A stretch of 64,000 nt of DNA from assembly GCA_013003715.1 (NCBI GenBank), contig JABDIN010000050.1:62001-126000 (forward strand), read 5' to 3'. Under the pieces are notes generated by a model, which was not told the origin of the DNA, did not search any database, and worked only from the letters and a program-made list of their open reading frames with translations. This document shows positions 8,392-18,446 of this stretch, piece after piece (the stretch's first letter is position 1; each line of letters starts with the position of its first letter). Made by a program: the position numbers and the translations under genes. This DNA is from Desulfobacteraceae bacterium. GTDB taxonomy: Bacteria; Desulfobacterota; Desulfobacteria; Desulfobacterales; Desulfosarcinaceae.

Positions 8392-9888
8392 ATGGAAACC
8401 AACGACAACACCTCCCATAACGATCCTGAACTCATTAAACGGATTTTACCATACGCAAAAAAACGCCGTATCCCCGAGGGTGATAACCTTATCCATACGG
8501 GTATGGAGGCTGATTATTTCTATTATGTCAATAAGGGTGTTTTCGAAGTTTCTTATACCGCCAAACAGACGCCCATAGTGGTCGCGTTGATTGGTGTAGG
8601 CGCATTTATCGGTGAAATCGGTTTCTTCGATGGGAAAAGCCGTACGAGAAATATCAGGGCATTGTCGGAATCCGAGCTGAGTGTGTTTGACCGGTTGGCT
8701 ATGGCGCGTATGCAATCAGAAGATGCGGTGTTGTATGTGCATTTTCTCGAATATATATTGCGGTCCATTTGCGGACGGTTTCGTCAAGTACTCTCCGATC
8801 GCGGGCCGCTAGCCGCCTACGCCGCCGCCCTAACCACCGGAAAAGAGCATTTCAAAGGCGTCAAAACCCTTCCGGCGGACGTCCTCGGCTCACCGCTCTG
8901 GCAGCGCATCACTTCTGATCTGAATGATTTCAGGGCGGGTATGTTCGATGTGGCGTATCGTATTCAACAGGATCCGGGGATGGAGATCTCGCCTGATTTG
9001 TCTGAACAGGGTGAAAATTTACTCAACCAGGTTACGCACACCATCCGTCGTTACGGACCGGAAATAGATAAAAACACGAATTCGGACCTGATGTGGGGCT
9101 ACATATTCAAAGAAATTTTTCCCTACATCATGCGAAGCCGGTTCGCAGAACGGGCATACTACAAGCCCAAGGGATATGCCGGAGATTACCTGTTAATCGA
9201 TTGGATTTATCAGAACGAACCGAAAGGTGATGGTAAATTAGGGTATTTGATCGACAAATGGATGTTGCAACAGGTTGCCCCCAGAGCGGTCAGATCCCGC
9301 CGGGGATTGCTGATCCGCCTCATCGACGATTTCGCCCAGGAAGTCTTGGAATCAACCGACAATATACGCATCATGAACCTGGCGTCCGGCCCTGCCCGTG
9401 AATTATTCGATATCATTACCGGGAAACCCTATGGTGACCGGATAAACGCCGTATGTGTGGATATTGATTCCGAGGCGCTCGAGTATGCGGATCAAAAGGT
9501 CAACACCATTCCCCATAATGCCACCGTGCGATTTATGCAGGAAAATGTCATCAAATGGGCCCTCGGACGCGCCCGTCATGATTTCGGGGAACAGGACATC
9601 ATCTATTCTTCAGGATTGTGCGATTATTTGAGCGATCGGGTGGTGTCCACCTTAATTGAAAAATGCTATCATCAACTGGCACCGGGCGGCAGGTTGATGA
9701 TCGGCAACTTTTCACCGGTCAATCCGGATCGCTACCACATGGACCAGGTGCTCTACTGGCGCTTGATCCACCGCGCACCGGAAGAGTTAATCCAGCTTTT
9801 TTCTGAATCCGCCTTCGGTGGTGACATTGAAATAATGTCGGAAGACGAAGGGGTGAACCTGTTTGCCATTGCCCGACGTGCGAGTTAG
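8392..9888 (+). CDS. Cyclic-nucleotide-binding domain / SAM methyltransferase fusion
   Basis: A 498-residue two-part protein. Residues about 10-125 form a CRP-like cyclic-nucleotide-binding jelly roll (IPEGDNLIHTGMEAD, FIGEIGFFDGKSRTR) without a helix-turn-helix. After a helical linker with the conserved PKGYAGDYLLID, residues about 320-498 form a class I SAM-dependent methyltransferase (motif I region MNLASGPARELFD, then CVDIDSEALEYA). Similar fusions are often named after 3-hydroxypalmitate methyl ester synthesis, but that is not established here. The architecture suggests methylation controlled by a bound nucleotide. The start at 8392 has a good ribosome-binding site. Confidence 0.8.
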   Translation: METNDNTSHNDPELIKRILPYAKKRRIPEGDNLIHTGMEADYFYYVNKGVFEVSYTAKQTPIVVALIGVGAFIGEIGFFDGKSRTRNIRALSESELSVFDRLAMARMQSEDAVLYVHFLEYILRSICGRFRQVLSDRGPLAAYAAALTTGKEHFKGVKTLPADVLGSPLWQRITSDLNDFRAGMFDVAYRIQQDPGMEISPDLSEQGENLLNQVTHTIRRYGPEIDKNTNSDLMWGYIFKEIFPYIMRSRFAERAYYKPKGYAGDYLLIDWIYQNEPKGDGKLGYLIDKWMLQQVAPRAVRSRRGLLIRLIDDFAQEVLESTDNIRIMNLASGPARELFDIITGKPYGDRINAVCVDIDSEALEYADQKVNTIPHNATVRFMQENVIKWALGRARHDFGEQDIIYSSGLCDYLSDRVVSTLIEKCYHQLAPGGRLMIGNFSPVNPDRYHMDQVLYWRLIHRAPEELIQLFSESAFGGDIEIMSEDEGVNLFAIARRAS

Positions 9889-9969
9889 GGAAACATCGCT
9901 TTGGGTCCGAAACCGGTGAACCGCCGTGCACAGATCGTAATCCACAGGGGCGATTTAATACAAAGCCGA

Positions 9970-11961
9970 TCAACTGTTTTTATGGGAGGCATTAGCTTCT
10001 TCAAGTACTTCACGAATGGATTGAGACAACCCGAGGATCGTAACGGGTTTTCGTAAAATCTTCTTGATGCCGCTTTTTTTCAACCGCTCGGAATCTATCG
10101 TGTCACTGAATCCGGTATAGATAATGACCGGAACATCCATGCGGACACCTCTCACAGCCCTGATGAAGGCTTCTCCGTTCATCATCGGCATCACCATATC
10201 GGTAATCACCAGGTCAAAGTCATCCGGAGATTTTTTAAAATCCGCCAGCGCTGCATTCGGGTTTGTATGGGATACCACACGGTATCCGATGGTGGTTAAC
10301 AATTTTGCACTGAGGTCTGCCAGTACCTCATCATCATCCACCAGCAGGATACGCTCGTTGCCGGTGTCAATATGTTGGAAGCTTTTGAATTCCGACTTGG
10401 CCGATGCCTCGATAACGGGGAAAAAAACATCAAATACAGTCCCTTCCCCCGGCCTGCTTTTCATATCAATACTGCCGCCATGACTTTGGACAATGCCCTG
10501 TACAACAGCCAGTCCCAGGCCGGTGCCCACCCCCTTGGCTTTGGTTGTAAAGTAGGGGTCCAGAATACGGTCCTGCAAATGGAAGGGAATACCGTGGCCG
10601 CTGTCGGACACACGCAATCGAACATACTTGCCGGAATTCAGAGGGGTTGAGAAGACCGAGGATTGAAGTACTTTTGGGTTTTTGAGATCCACTTCATTCA
10701 ATTCAACTTTCAGCACGCCCCCGTTTGCGGCCATTGCATGGGATGCATTGGTGCAAAGATTCATCAGGACCTGATGGATCTGGGTGGTATCGCCGATTAT
10801 CGTGGTTTGTGTTGCCTGGATGTCTTTTTCAATTGAAATGGTCGTCGGAAGGGAGGCCCGAAGCAAACGCAGAACCTCCTGGATGACCAGGCTGATTTGA
10901 ATCGGCTGCAATTCACTTTCGCTATGGCGGCTGAACGCAAGTATCTGCCCGACAAGATTCTTTGCCCTGTCACTGGCATTGAACACTTCGTTCAGACAAT
11001 TTTCAACGTGCTGCGGATCATCCTTTTGAATCATTGCCAAGTCGGCGTGGCCCATGATGGCGGCCAGAATATTATTGAAGTCGTGGGCGATTCCACCGGC
11101 CAATGTTCCCAGGGCTTCTATTTTCTGCGCCTGCCGGAGTTGATCTTCCAGGGATTTTTTTTCAAGATCCAGTTTCTGGTGGGCCTGAATTTCATGGCGC
11201 AACTCCTCGATGGTTTGGGTCAGCATTGCCGTCCGTTGCCGGACTTGGTGCTCCAATTCCGTTTTGGCCGTGGTGAGCTTTTGATGTTGTGCGTTCAGGA
11301 GCGTCGCCATGAAAAAGTCGCGGCGTGCGTAGTATTCGAGTGTATAACAGGCCAGCATACCGATGATGTTGGCGGACATACAAAAGAACAGGTTGTTCGC
11401 CAATATTTCCCGCGGCAAACTGTCGGTAATCGTGGTTGCAAAGAAATAGCTGATCACGATCACAAGACAGGCCGAAGATGCCCAGATGAAACGCGCCCTA
11501 TAGGTCGAGTAAGCCAACATTATCACCAAAATCAATCCGGTGTAATAGGTTCGCGCAGTAAGGAAGTTACCGGCGACCGTCATATAGACCACACCCAATC
11601 CGGCTACCAGGATCGAACAGACAATGTATATCTGGATGTGTTTCAGGAAACGTTCGGAAAAAGAAAAGAAAAAAATGAACAGGATGATGGGGCAAACAAT
11701 AGCGAAGCGCACCAGCCAGAATTTGTTCTTTGCCTCGGAAGCAACAATAACATCGAGGGACCCGAAAAGCGCATAAATTAAAATACCGATCATCAAGGTC
11801 AGTCGAATCAGAAACAAAGAATCGCGAGCGTATACATCCAGAAATTTCGCTTCAAGATCCCCGCTGCTTCCCGTGAATGCGAGGGTTAGCGGATGGACTT
11901 CCATACGGGGTGAATCCGGGGCTGCGCTTGGTGCGGATAGAAATGATCTGATTTTGAACAT
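9970..11961 (-). CDS. Membrane-bound hybrid histidine kinase with receiver domain
   Basis: About 663 residues. Residues about 35-200 hold some six hydrophobic helices forming an integral membrane sensor of no recognised type. A coiled coil leads to the HisKA domain (H-box [14 protein letters not shown]), then the ATPase domain (N-box NASHAMA, G-boxes DSGHGI and [10 protein letters not shown]) and a C-terminal receiver with acidic DDD and phospho-acceptor Asp in [11 protein letters not shown]. The ATG at 11961 has GGAG eight bases upstream; the frame is open to a GTG at 12081. No partner regulator adjoins. The gap 11962-12558 holds a tandem repeat, listed separately, and no gene. Confidence 0.88.
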   Translation of the reverse strand: MFKIRSFLSAPSAAPDSPRMEVHPLTLAFTGSSGDLEAKFLDVYARDSLFLIRLTLMIGILIYALFGSLDVIVASEAKNKFWLVRFAIVCPIILFIFFFSFSERFLKHIQIYIVCSILVAGLGVVYMTVAGNFLTARTYYTGLILVIMLAYSTYRARFIWASSACLVIVISYFFATTITDSLPREILANNLFFCMSANIIGMLACYTLEYYARRDFFMATLLNAQHQKLTTAKTELEHQVRQRTAMLTQTIEELRHEIQAHQKLDLEKKSLEDQLRQAQKIEALGTLAGGIAHDFNNILAAIMGHADLAMIQKDDPQHVENCLNEVFNASDRAKNLVGQILAFSRHSESELQPIQISLVIQEVLRLLRASLPTTISIEKDIQATQTTIIGDTTQIHQVLMNLCTNASHAMAANGGVLKVELNEVDLKNPKVLQSSVFSTPLNSGKYVRLRVSDSGHGIPFHLQDRILDPYFTTKAKGVGTGLGLAVVQGIVQSHGGSIDMKSRPGEGTVFDVFFPVIEASAKSEFKSFQHIDTGNERILLVDDDEVLADLSAKLLTTIGYRVVSHTNPNAALADFKKSPDDFDLVITDMVMPMMNGEAFIRAVRGVRMDVPVIIYTGFSDTIDSERLKKSGIKKILRKPVTILGLSQSIREVLEEANASHKNS

Positions 11962-12205
11962 GGTATCAGCTCCGTCGCCCGATGTGGAAACCCGAAAAAT
12001 GCATCGATGAAAAGCCTTGGTGCAGTTGATTGGCGAAACAACCCCGACCGGGTACAACTTTAAATTGAACAACAGATCCACAGTAGCTGAATATCATCGT
12101 TTGTTTCCTATTCTACATGTTAGCTGCAAGGGTAGATAAATGTCAAATTTACCATTCAATTCATATAATTACTTAGCTGATATTAATATCATGCTTCGGT
12201 TCCAA

Positions 12206-12255
12206 TTAAAAGATCGCGATGCCGCACCGGTTAAAAGATCGCGATACCGCACCGG
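12206..12255. repeat. Two tandem copies of a 25-bp unit
   Basis: Two adjacent 25-base units (12206-12230 and 12231-12255) beginning TTAAAAGATCGCGAT and ending CCGCACCGG differ at one base. They lie in the intergenic space between the divergent histidine kinase and DUF39 genes, about 300 bases before the latter. This is either a simple duplication or a double binding site. Confidence 0.75.
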
Positions 12256-12558
12256 ACTGAATCATTAACATAATCACTCTTTCCCGTCGATACCACAAAG
12301 TATGAAATATAAATATATTACAAGTTGTTATGCAATGCGAAGATGGTGTGCCGGAATTGCCTGCGACGGCGGAAGCGGCGGCAGGGGCAGCGGTTTTTAA
12401 CTGTCACACCTGGTGATGTGCGGCACATTGAAAAGGTAAAAAGTTCGGCGTCCCCTATTTACATCTGCACCTGACATTGTTAGTCTTGCGGCGTTATAAA
12501 TCCGTTTTCTGTAGTTCTCCGAAAATCCAAATAACTCCCGGCAAGAAAAACATAACCG

Positions 12559-13863
12559 ATGCCTTCATCTGAAAAAAAAACTCAGACCCGTACCATAGCG
12601 GAGATCAATGAATCGTTAAAAAGCGGCGATGCACTGGTGATGACCGCTGATGAATTGTGCCGTGCCGTCCGTAAAGGAAAATCAATCGGTTTCGAGGATG
12701 TCCATATTGTTACCGCCGCCACCTGCGGTCTGATGTCCGGCACCTATGCGGTACTCTCCTTTCCCTTGACCACGCCCGATTCATTTACCAGGGCCGTGCA
12801 ATTGCGGTTGAACGGTGTGGACGCATATCCCGGCCCCTGTCCCAATGAACGGCTGGGTATCATCGATGCCATTGTTCACGGCACACGGCGCAGCATCGAT
12901 GATCCCGGGTACGGCGGCGGCGGATTGTTCCAGGATATCGTGGCGGGAAAAGACATCTTCGCAGAAGTGGTGGACACGGACGGTGGCCTGCATACCGGCT
13001 ATATCAATATCCACAACATGCCCCATGCCAAACTGCATGGGAGCCGGCATGCGTTTCGCAACTATGTCGGATTCGTCAATCCGTCAAAGGACCCTGTTCC
13101 CACTATTTTTTGTTCACAACCCCTGCCGCCCGATCTTGCAGGTGCTACTGCCTGCGGATGCGGCGAAATCAATCCCATCCAAAAAGACCCCGGACTGAAG
13201 ACCATCGGCATCGGTACCCGTGTTCTGGTAAATGGCGGAATCGGATATGTCACCGGTGCGGGTACGCGCAGTTCCACCCAAAGACCCTGCTTGACCGTTG
13301 TCGCTGACATGCATTCCATGAATCCTGAATACATGGGGGGATTCATCACCTCTGCCGGACCGGAGATTATTCAAACCTGGGCGGTGCCCATACCGGTGCT
13401 GGATGCGGATCTGTTATTGACCGTCAAAACCCTTGATGAGGATATCCCCTTGACCATGACCGACATCAGGGGAAGAAAACCGCTGGCTGATGTGTGTTAC
13501 GCCGATCTATGGCAAAACACCGCACGTTCCTTTGTTTTCGATCCCGGGCAATGCCGGGGATATCGTCGGAAATGCCCGGATTGCCCGCCGGCCATGCTCT
13601 GCCCATCCCATGCATTTACCGATCAAAAGGATGGCATCGATCCGAAAATATGCTTTCATTGCGGCATCTGCGCCGTTACCTGTCACGGCACTTGTTTTAC
13701 GGGAAACTTGGGCGAAGTGGTGGTAAACAACCACAGCGTACCTTTCATTCAACGTCTCTCGGACCGCGTCACCGCCACCGCCGCAGCAAGCGAATTGAAA
13801 AACCGGCTGAGAGACGGCTCTTTTACCTTGACACAATACCTGGAATCCATTGATCCCGGTTAA
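12559..13863 (+). CDS. Homocysteine-biosynthesis (DUF39/HcyBio) family protein with C-terminal Fe-S motif
   Basis: A 434-residue protein. Residues about 10-360 match the DUF39/HcyBio domain (for example TAATCGLMSGTYAVLSF, GYVTGAGTRSS, ADMHSMNPEYMGGF). In methanogens and sulfate reducers this family takes part in homocysteine formation from aspartate semialdehyde and sulfide. The C-terminal part (about 325-390) is cysteine-rich: a CRGYRRKCPDCPPAMLC block and then CFHCGICAVTCHGTCF, which looks like a bacterial ferredoxin with altered spacing. A similar fusion is known in methanogenesis marker 16. It stands alone on the plus strand, so any partner NIL/ferredoxin gene must lie elsewhere. Confidence 0.85.
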   Translation: MPSSEKKTQTRTIAEINESLKSGDALVMTADELCRAVRKGKSIGFEDVHIVTAATCGLMSGTYAVLSFPLTTPDSFTRAVQLRLNGVDAYPGPCPNERLGIIDAIVHGTRRSIDDPGYGGGGLFQDIVAGKDIFAEVVDTDGGLHTGYINIHNMPHAKLHGSRHAFRNYVGFVNPSKDPVPTIFCSQPLPPDLAGATACGCGEINPIQKDPGLKTIGIGTRVLVNGGIGYVTGAGTRSSTQRPCLTVVADMHSMNPEYMGGFITSAGPEIIQTWAVPIPVLDADLLLTVKTLDEDIPLTMTDIRGRKPLADVCYADLWQNTARSFVFDPGQCRGYRRKCPDCPPAMLCPSHAFTDQKDGIDPKICFHCGICAVTCHGTCFTGNLGEVVVNNHSVPFIQRLSDRVTATAAASELKNRLRDGSFTLTQYLESIDPG

Positions 13864-13906
13864 TGTCAACGCCACATTTACCTTTCGATATTTAAATCGT
13901 TTTTAA

Positions 13907-14404
13907 ATGGATGAACTGAAATTGTTTACGGATGGAAGCGTGAATACCCGGTCAAAAGTCGGTTATGGGGCATACCTGGCGGTATCCGACCCCGGGCAAT
14001 CGTTGGCGTTCCTGAGAACCTGCGTTGTTGTGAAGCGATTTGAAAATACGTCGTCAACAAAACTGGAATTGGAGACCTTGCTATGGGCGATGAACGATAT
14101 CCGGGAAACGGAGAAAAAGGTGGTTGTGTATACGGATTCTCAAAACATTATGGGCTTGCGTGGCAGACGCGACCGGCTCGAGCAAACCGATTATCGTTCA
14201 AAGAACAATGAATACATCGCCAATCATTTGATATATCAGGCGTTTTATGGAATGATCGACCGATTGGCGTGTGACCTTGTCAAGGTATGCGGCCATCAGG
14301 CGAGTGACAAAAAAAATAAACTGGAAATGTGCTTTACACTCGTGGATAGAGCCTCGCGGAAAGCCCTGAGAAGGTTCGCTGCATGCTCCCCGCCATCCTA
14401 TTGA
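13907..14404 (+). CDS. RNase H-like protein
   Basis: A 165-residue protein with the RNase H fold pattern: FTDGSV (Asp9), KLELETLLWAM (Glu54), VVYTDSQNI (Asp77) and a late aspartate in LVDRASRKALR. These four acids would bind the two catalytic metals. The usual GHxGxxxNE handle is altered to CGHQASDKKNK, so substrate or activity may differ from classical RNase HI. It lies 43 bp after the DUF39 gene and converges with the hemolysin III gene six bases after its stop. Confidence 0.72.
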   Translation: MDELKLFTDGSVNTRSKVGYGAYLAVSDPGQSLAFLRTCVVVKRFENTSSTKLELETLLWAMNDIRETEKKVVVYTDSQNIMGLRGRRDRLEQTDYRSKNNEYIANHLIYQAFYGMIDRLACDLVKVCGHQASDKKNKLEMCFTLVDRASRKALRRFAACSPPSY

Positions 14405-14410
14405 CACCGG

Positions 14411-15064
14411 CTATGCAGCATATTTCAGTACCGCGATAAAGTGGCACGATGTACCGGCAATGACGAACAGATGCCATAGAAAGTGCGCATACCGCATTCG
14501 CCTGGCGGCATAGAATCCCACCCCCATGGTATAGGCCGCCCCTCCGGCCAACAGCCAAAAAAGGCCCCACTTCGGCATATTAAGCCACAACGGTCTAACG
14601 GCAATAATGATAAGCCACCCCATGACCAGGTACATTATTGTTGACAACCGCTTGTGATTTATCCCGCCGATGGACTTGAGCAGGACACCCGCAACGGCTA
14701 AACCCCATACGAGCCCAAACAACGTCCAGCCCATGGCACCGCGAAGCACACCAAGGGTGAACGGCGTATACGTGCCGGCGATCAGCAGGAAAATAGCATT
14801 GTGGTCCAGAATCCTGAATATCTCTTTGGCCCTGCTGTCTGCGAACGCGTGGTACAGCGTGGAGGTAATGTACAACAACACCATCGTGAATGCGAATACG
14901 CTCACCCCCACGATTCCAGCGGCATCATCACGACGAACGGCCGATAACACCAGAATCGGAGAAACGGCGACTGCCGCCAGCAAACCCACGCCGTGGCTGA
15001 CACTGTTCGCAATTTCCTCTCCCAAGGACTGTGCACGTGACTTCGTTACGGTGGATTCAGTCAT
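14411..15064 (-). CDS. Hemolysin III / PAQR-family membrane protein
   Basis: A 217-residue protein with seven hydrophobic helices. Family motifs are visible: ANSVSHGVG, STLYHAF, LDHNAIFLLIAGTYTPF and a C-terminal FLWHLFVIAGTSCHF. The conserved histidines and Asp of these motifs form a metal site in PAQR proteins. The start at 15064 is chosen because AGGAG lies eight bases upstream; the open frame to 15151 has no such signal. Physiological function of bacterial members is uncertain. Despite the name, haemolysis should not be assumed. Confidence 0.9.
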   Translation of the reverse strand: MTESTVTKSRAQSLGEEIANSVSHGVGLLAAVAVSPILVLSAVRRDDAAGIVGVSVFAFTMVLLYITSTLYHAFADSRAKEIFRILDHNAIFLLIAGTYTPFTLGVLRGAMGWTLFGLVWGLAVAGVLLKSIGGINHKRLSTIMYLVMGWLIIIAVRPLWLNMPKWGLFWLLAGGAAYTMGVGFYAARRMRYAHFLWHLFVIAGTSCHFIAVLKYAA

Positions 15065-15175
15065 GCAACAATTCTCCTGGGATCCGGGATTTCCACATAC
15101 GTAAATTCCTGTATTGGTTTTAGAAGGATATTCTTTGCCGCACCGGCGCAAATGCGGGGGGTGGCAGTCATCGTG

Positions 15176-16978
15176 TCATTTTTTTTCATCGGCGGCGGAT
15201 TTCGCCTTTTCCCGCGCTGCCCTCCGTTCAGCCCTTGCTTTTAACCGTGCGGTCTTTTTCTCCTCCTTGGACATATCCACAGGATCATCTACGGGCGGAC
15301 CGATGGCCTCGGGTGGTTTTTCCGGCACGGCAACCACCGGGGGCTCGGATTCTGGTTTGGGAGCCGGTTTGGCGTCCGTTTTGGAGACCGTTTTGGAGTC
15401 CGGGGCTTTTCGCTTGGCACGGCGATCGGCACGTGCCTGCTGCCTTTGGGCTTTTTTTTCTTGACGGGAGAGTTCCGCAGCATCTGCGGTGTCATCATCC
15501 GGAGCAGGCGGCACATTTTCACATTTCAATTCTTTTTTCGCTTTTCGGGCAGCGCGCCGTTCCTCACGTTCCTTTTTACGGTCCGATGACCCGCCGGATT
15601 TTTGTGGTGTATTGTTTTCAACAGGCCTGTGTGCCTGTTCGAACACATCGTAGCCCAACAGTGATTCCGCCACCAGGCTGCTGATATCCCGCATCACCAG
15701 TTGAGATTCAAGAGAGGAAATTCCCACATTCAATCCCTGGTAACAGAAAGGACAACAGGACACCAGGCTTTCGGCCCCGGTCTCTTCGGCTTCCCGGATG
15801 CGCCGTTGAGCCATTTTATTCTGGATATCCGGAAATCCCGCCTTCAGGCCGCCGCCGGCGCCGCAGCATCGCGAGTACTCATGGCTGCGGGGCATCTCTT
15901 TCAGGGAAAGTCCCGGAATGGCATCCATGATGATTCTTGGGCCTTCGAAACCGTTGGTGGCCCTTCCCAGGTGACAGGGGTCATGAAACGTCACGGTGCG
16001 ATGAACCGGATGGGTGAACTTCAATTCACCGGTTTTTACCATGCGTGCGAGGTATTCCACGGTATGCAAGACTTCGAAATTGACTGGTGCCACGTGAGGA
16101 TAGTCCTGAAGTATGGTTTTAAAGCATCCGGAACAACTGCTGATCAGCGTTTCGATGCCCAGATTGTTGAAAAGATCGATATTTTCTTTGAACAGGCGCT
16201 TGTGTTCGGGATCCCCCATGCGCAGTAAAACACTGCCGCAACACTTTTCCTCCGATCCCAGTACACCATAGTCAATATCCAAGGTTTCGAGAATATTAAT
16301 GGTGTTTACCGCCACCTGTTTCACATTCACATCATAGGCGGCCGTGCAGCCGAAAAACAGAAGGACCTTTCCCCGGGTTTTCCGGATTTCCCGCGGCAAT
16401 ACCTGGATCAGGCCCTCCTTCTTTGCCCGCCTGGCCCACTTGGTACGCGCTGCCCGGGGCTGCTGCCAGGGATTGTCAAAGGCTTTCACACTTTTCTCAA
16501 GTGCTTTCTGGGGCTCCAGCGGGCCGTATCCGGATTTGACGATGAGACGTCTCAACTCCTCCCACAAGGACACCGTATCGATATGGGCAGGGCAAACCAC
16601 TTCGCATTGTCCACAGGTGGAGCATTCATACAAACTGTTGACGAATTGGTCGATCTCCTCCCGACCGATTTTCCGGTATCCAAGTACGCGCCCCAACAAG
16701 GACTTCAGCCCGGAACCTGCCTTACCGGAATCCAGGATTTTACTGAGCAAACTGTGCTGGGAACTGGCGATTTTCAAAAACTCGATCACTTTACGACGGG
16801 GTATGAGAGACTCCTGCTGATCCTGGTCGTATACCGGACACCATCGTTGACACTCTCCGCACCGGGTGCACGCATCCAGTTGAATCAGTCGTTTGACATC
16901 CAGATCCTGTATCGGGATATCTCGAACCGGTTCTTCTTTCGCCATGCCGGCATCGAGGGTTTTCTTTTCTTCGGACAT
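15176..16978 (-). CDS. HdrD/DsrK-type Fe-S oxidoreductase with basic C-terminal tail
   Basis: About 600 residues. Two 4Fe-4S motifs lie at Cys37/40/43/47 (CTRCGECQRWC) and Cys119/122/125/129 (CSTCGQCEVVC), followed by two CCG cysteine-rich domains (GCTAAYD...EKCCGS...SCSGC; DPCHLGR...RCCGAGGG...CCPFC) that bind the noncubane 4Fe-4S cluster of heterodisulfide-reductase-like enzymes. Residues about 470-600 form an unusual Lys/Arg/Ala/Glu-rich tail with repeated RRAxRxxK-type motifs and Pro-rich spacers. ATG 16978 has AAAGGA upstream. As the last gene of the cytochrome operon it is the likely cytoplasmic electron module, as in TmcB/DsrK systems. Confidence 0.88.
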   Translation of the reverse strand: MSEEKKTLDAGMAKEEPVRDIPIQDLDVKRLIQLDACTRCGECQRWCPVYDQDQQESLIPRRKVIEFLKIASSQHSLLSKILDSGKAGSGLKSLLGRVLGYRKIGREEIDQFVNSLYECSTCGQCEVVCPAHIDTVSLWEELRRLIVKSGYGPLEPQKALEKSVKAFDNPWQQPRAARTKWARRAKKEGLIQVLPREIRKTRGKVLLFFGCTAAYDVNVKQVAVNTINILETLDIDYGVLGSEEKCCGSVLLRMGDPEHKRLFKENIDLFNNLGIETLISSCSGCFKTILQDYPHVAPVNFEVLHTVEYLARMVKTGELKFTHPVHRTVTFHDPCHLGRATNGFEGPRIIMDAIPGLSLKEMPRSHEYSRCCGAGGGLKAGFPDIQNKMAQRRIREAEETGAESLVSCCPFCYQGLNVGISSLESQLVMRDISSLVAESLLGYDVFEQAHRPVENNTPQKSGGSSDRKKEREERRAARKAKKELKCENVPPAPDDDTADAAELSRQEKKAQRQQARADRRAKRKAPDSKTVSKTDAKPAPKPESEPPVVAVPEKPPEAIGPPVDDPVDMSKEEKKTARLKARAERRAAREKAKSAADEKK

Positions 16979-16988
16979 GTCAGATCCT

Positions 16989-18446
16989 TTATAGGCGTTT
17001 ATCCCTTTTAATGCCGGCGACCGATTCAATAAAATAGGTCAGCGGCACATTGAATACGTGTTTGAGTTTTCCAAAGGGCAGGTAAGCAATGAAGCAAGCC
17101 CCCAGAACGGCATGAATGTACCAGAGTACCGGGTACACGCGGCTCCAGTCCATGGGAATACCGGAAATCAACCGCGACATGGGATAGCCGACAATGGCAT
17201 AACCACCGAGCTGTGGCGGCACACCGGTCATGACCATACGCACCGCCTCGGCAAGGAATCCGCAAAGGGTGAGCAGGCCCACGATGCCGAGGGTGATATT
17301 GTCTTCAAATTCGGAAGTCACATGAACGGGTTTGACCACATACCGGATGCACACGGCCCAGACGACACCAACCAGGATAAACAATCCGAGAAGATCATAG
17401 GTCAATGCAGTGAACGGATGATTTTTATCAATTAATATCAATGAGATGCCGCTGTTCGGTGAAATGGCATACACCACGCCGGTGAACAGGCTGAGAAGCA
17501 GCCGTAATATCATGGCCATGAAAATGAATGAATGCATGGACCACCTGCCGACGTTTTCTTTGAGGATGCGCCGGCCCAGAAAAATGTCCACTATCAGGAT
17601 TTTTAACAGTGTGAAGAACTGGTGTGAGAAGATGGCCTGCCAAACACCTTCGGCACTGAGCGATACTTTACGGTGCAGGGATGCGGATTCGCCGCTTACG
17701 CTGCCGATAAACCAAAAACGTACCATGAAGAAAAGGCCGGATACAAACAAGAGCGAGGCGATCCAGTAAATGGGGTGAGACAGTGTAAGTGCCGACGGAT
17801 GACACATCACGCACAGTGCACCTTTGGCCGGCAATACCCGGGCAGGGGCGCCGATGGCATTGCCGGGTTTATGGCATTTGATACAGTTTTTTTCAGATGC
17901 CGCCCCGGTGAGTTTATGGTTGATCCAATTCACCGGTTGTTGCTGATCGTTCACCTCAGCGGGTTTCACACGAAAGGTGGTCTTTTCCAGGCGAAATTTA
18001 TCGATCTCGAAATGACAGGCCTGGCAATCCACCCGCAAATGAGGGGCGTGGGCATCCCCTTCTCCGTGAACGCTGTGACAACCCAAACAGGCGGCTCCGG
18101 ATTCGGTGACATGGGGTGAACGTGCCACGTCAAGGTGGCATTGAATGCAGGCCACAAATTGATGCGGGTGACCGGAGAAATCCGTTGATTGGATGTGAAG
18201 CGGTTTCTTATTCTCCGCCTTCATACCCGCCTCCACATTCGGTCCGTGGCACCGGTAGCAATATGTGTTGGCGGCCGCAACCCCTTCATTGGTATCGACA
18301 TTCGGCTGCCGGTGACAATCGAGACAAACCAGTGTGCCGGTGCTCAGGGGGACGGCACCTTCCGTATTCAACGGCCAGATGACCACGGCTGAAAAGAGAA
18401 GGGTGCCCGAGAAAATCGCCAATCCTATTGTTTTCATAATGCTCAT
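16989..18446 (-). CDS. Heptahaem cytochrome c fused to a NarI-type cytochrome b
   Basis: A 485-residue fusion. After a signal/anchor segment (about 5-30), residues about 38-220 carry seven CxxCH haem motifs (CLDCH, CYRCH, CIQCH, CLGCH, CQACH, CIKCH, CVMCH). From about 230 onward there are some six hydrophobic helices with the nitrate-reductase gamma/NarI look, including WSMHSFIFMAMILR and WYIHAVLGACFIAYLP, whose histidines would ligate haem b. It could pass electrons between periplasmic haems and quinones. The HdrD-like gene starts 10 bp after its stop, suggesting a TmcC/DsrM-like membrane partner. The c-b fusion is unusual. Confidence 0.87.
   Translation of the reverse strand: MSIMKTIGLAIFSGTLLFSAVVIWPLNTEGAVPLSTGTLVCLDCHRQPNVDTNEGVAAANTYCYRCHGPNVEAGMKAENKKPLHIQSTDFSGHPHQFVACIQCHLDVARSPHVTESGAACLGCHSVHGEGDAHAPHLRVDCQACHFEIDKFRLEKTTFRVKPAEVNDQQQPVNWINHKLTGAASEKNCIKCHKPGNAIGAPARVLPAKGALCVMCHPSALTLSHPIYWIASLLFVSGLFFMVRFWFIGSVSGESASLHRKVSLSAEGVWQAIFSHQFFTLLKILIVDIFLGRRILKENVGRWSMHSFIFMAMILRLLLSLFTGVVYAISPNSGISLILIDKNHPFTALTYDLLGLFILVGVVWAVCIRYVVKPVHVTSEFEDNITLGIVGLLTLCGFLAEAVRMVMTGVPPQLGGYAIVGYPMSRLISGIPMDWSRVYPVLWYIHAVLGACFIAYLPFGKLKHVFNVPLTYFIESVAGIKRDKRL

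Noticed and set aside
10897-11781. A 294-codon plus-strand frame
   Set aside because: It is antisense to the histidine kinase gene and shows no family features; the minus-strand frame has the full HisKA/ATPase/receiver motifs.
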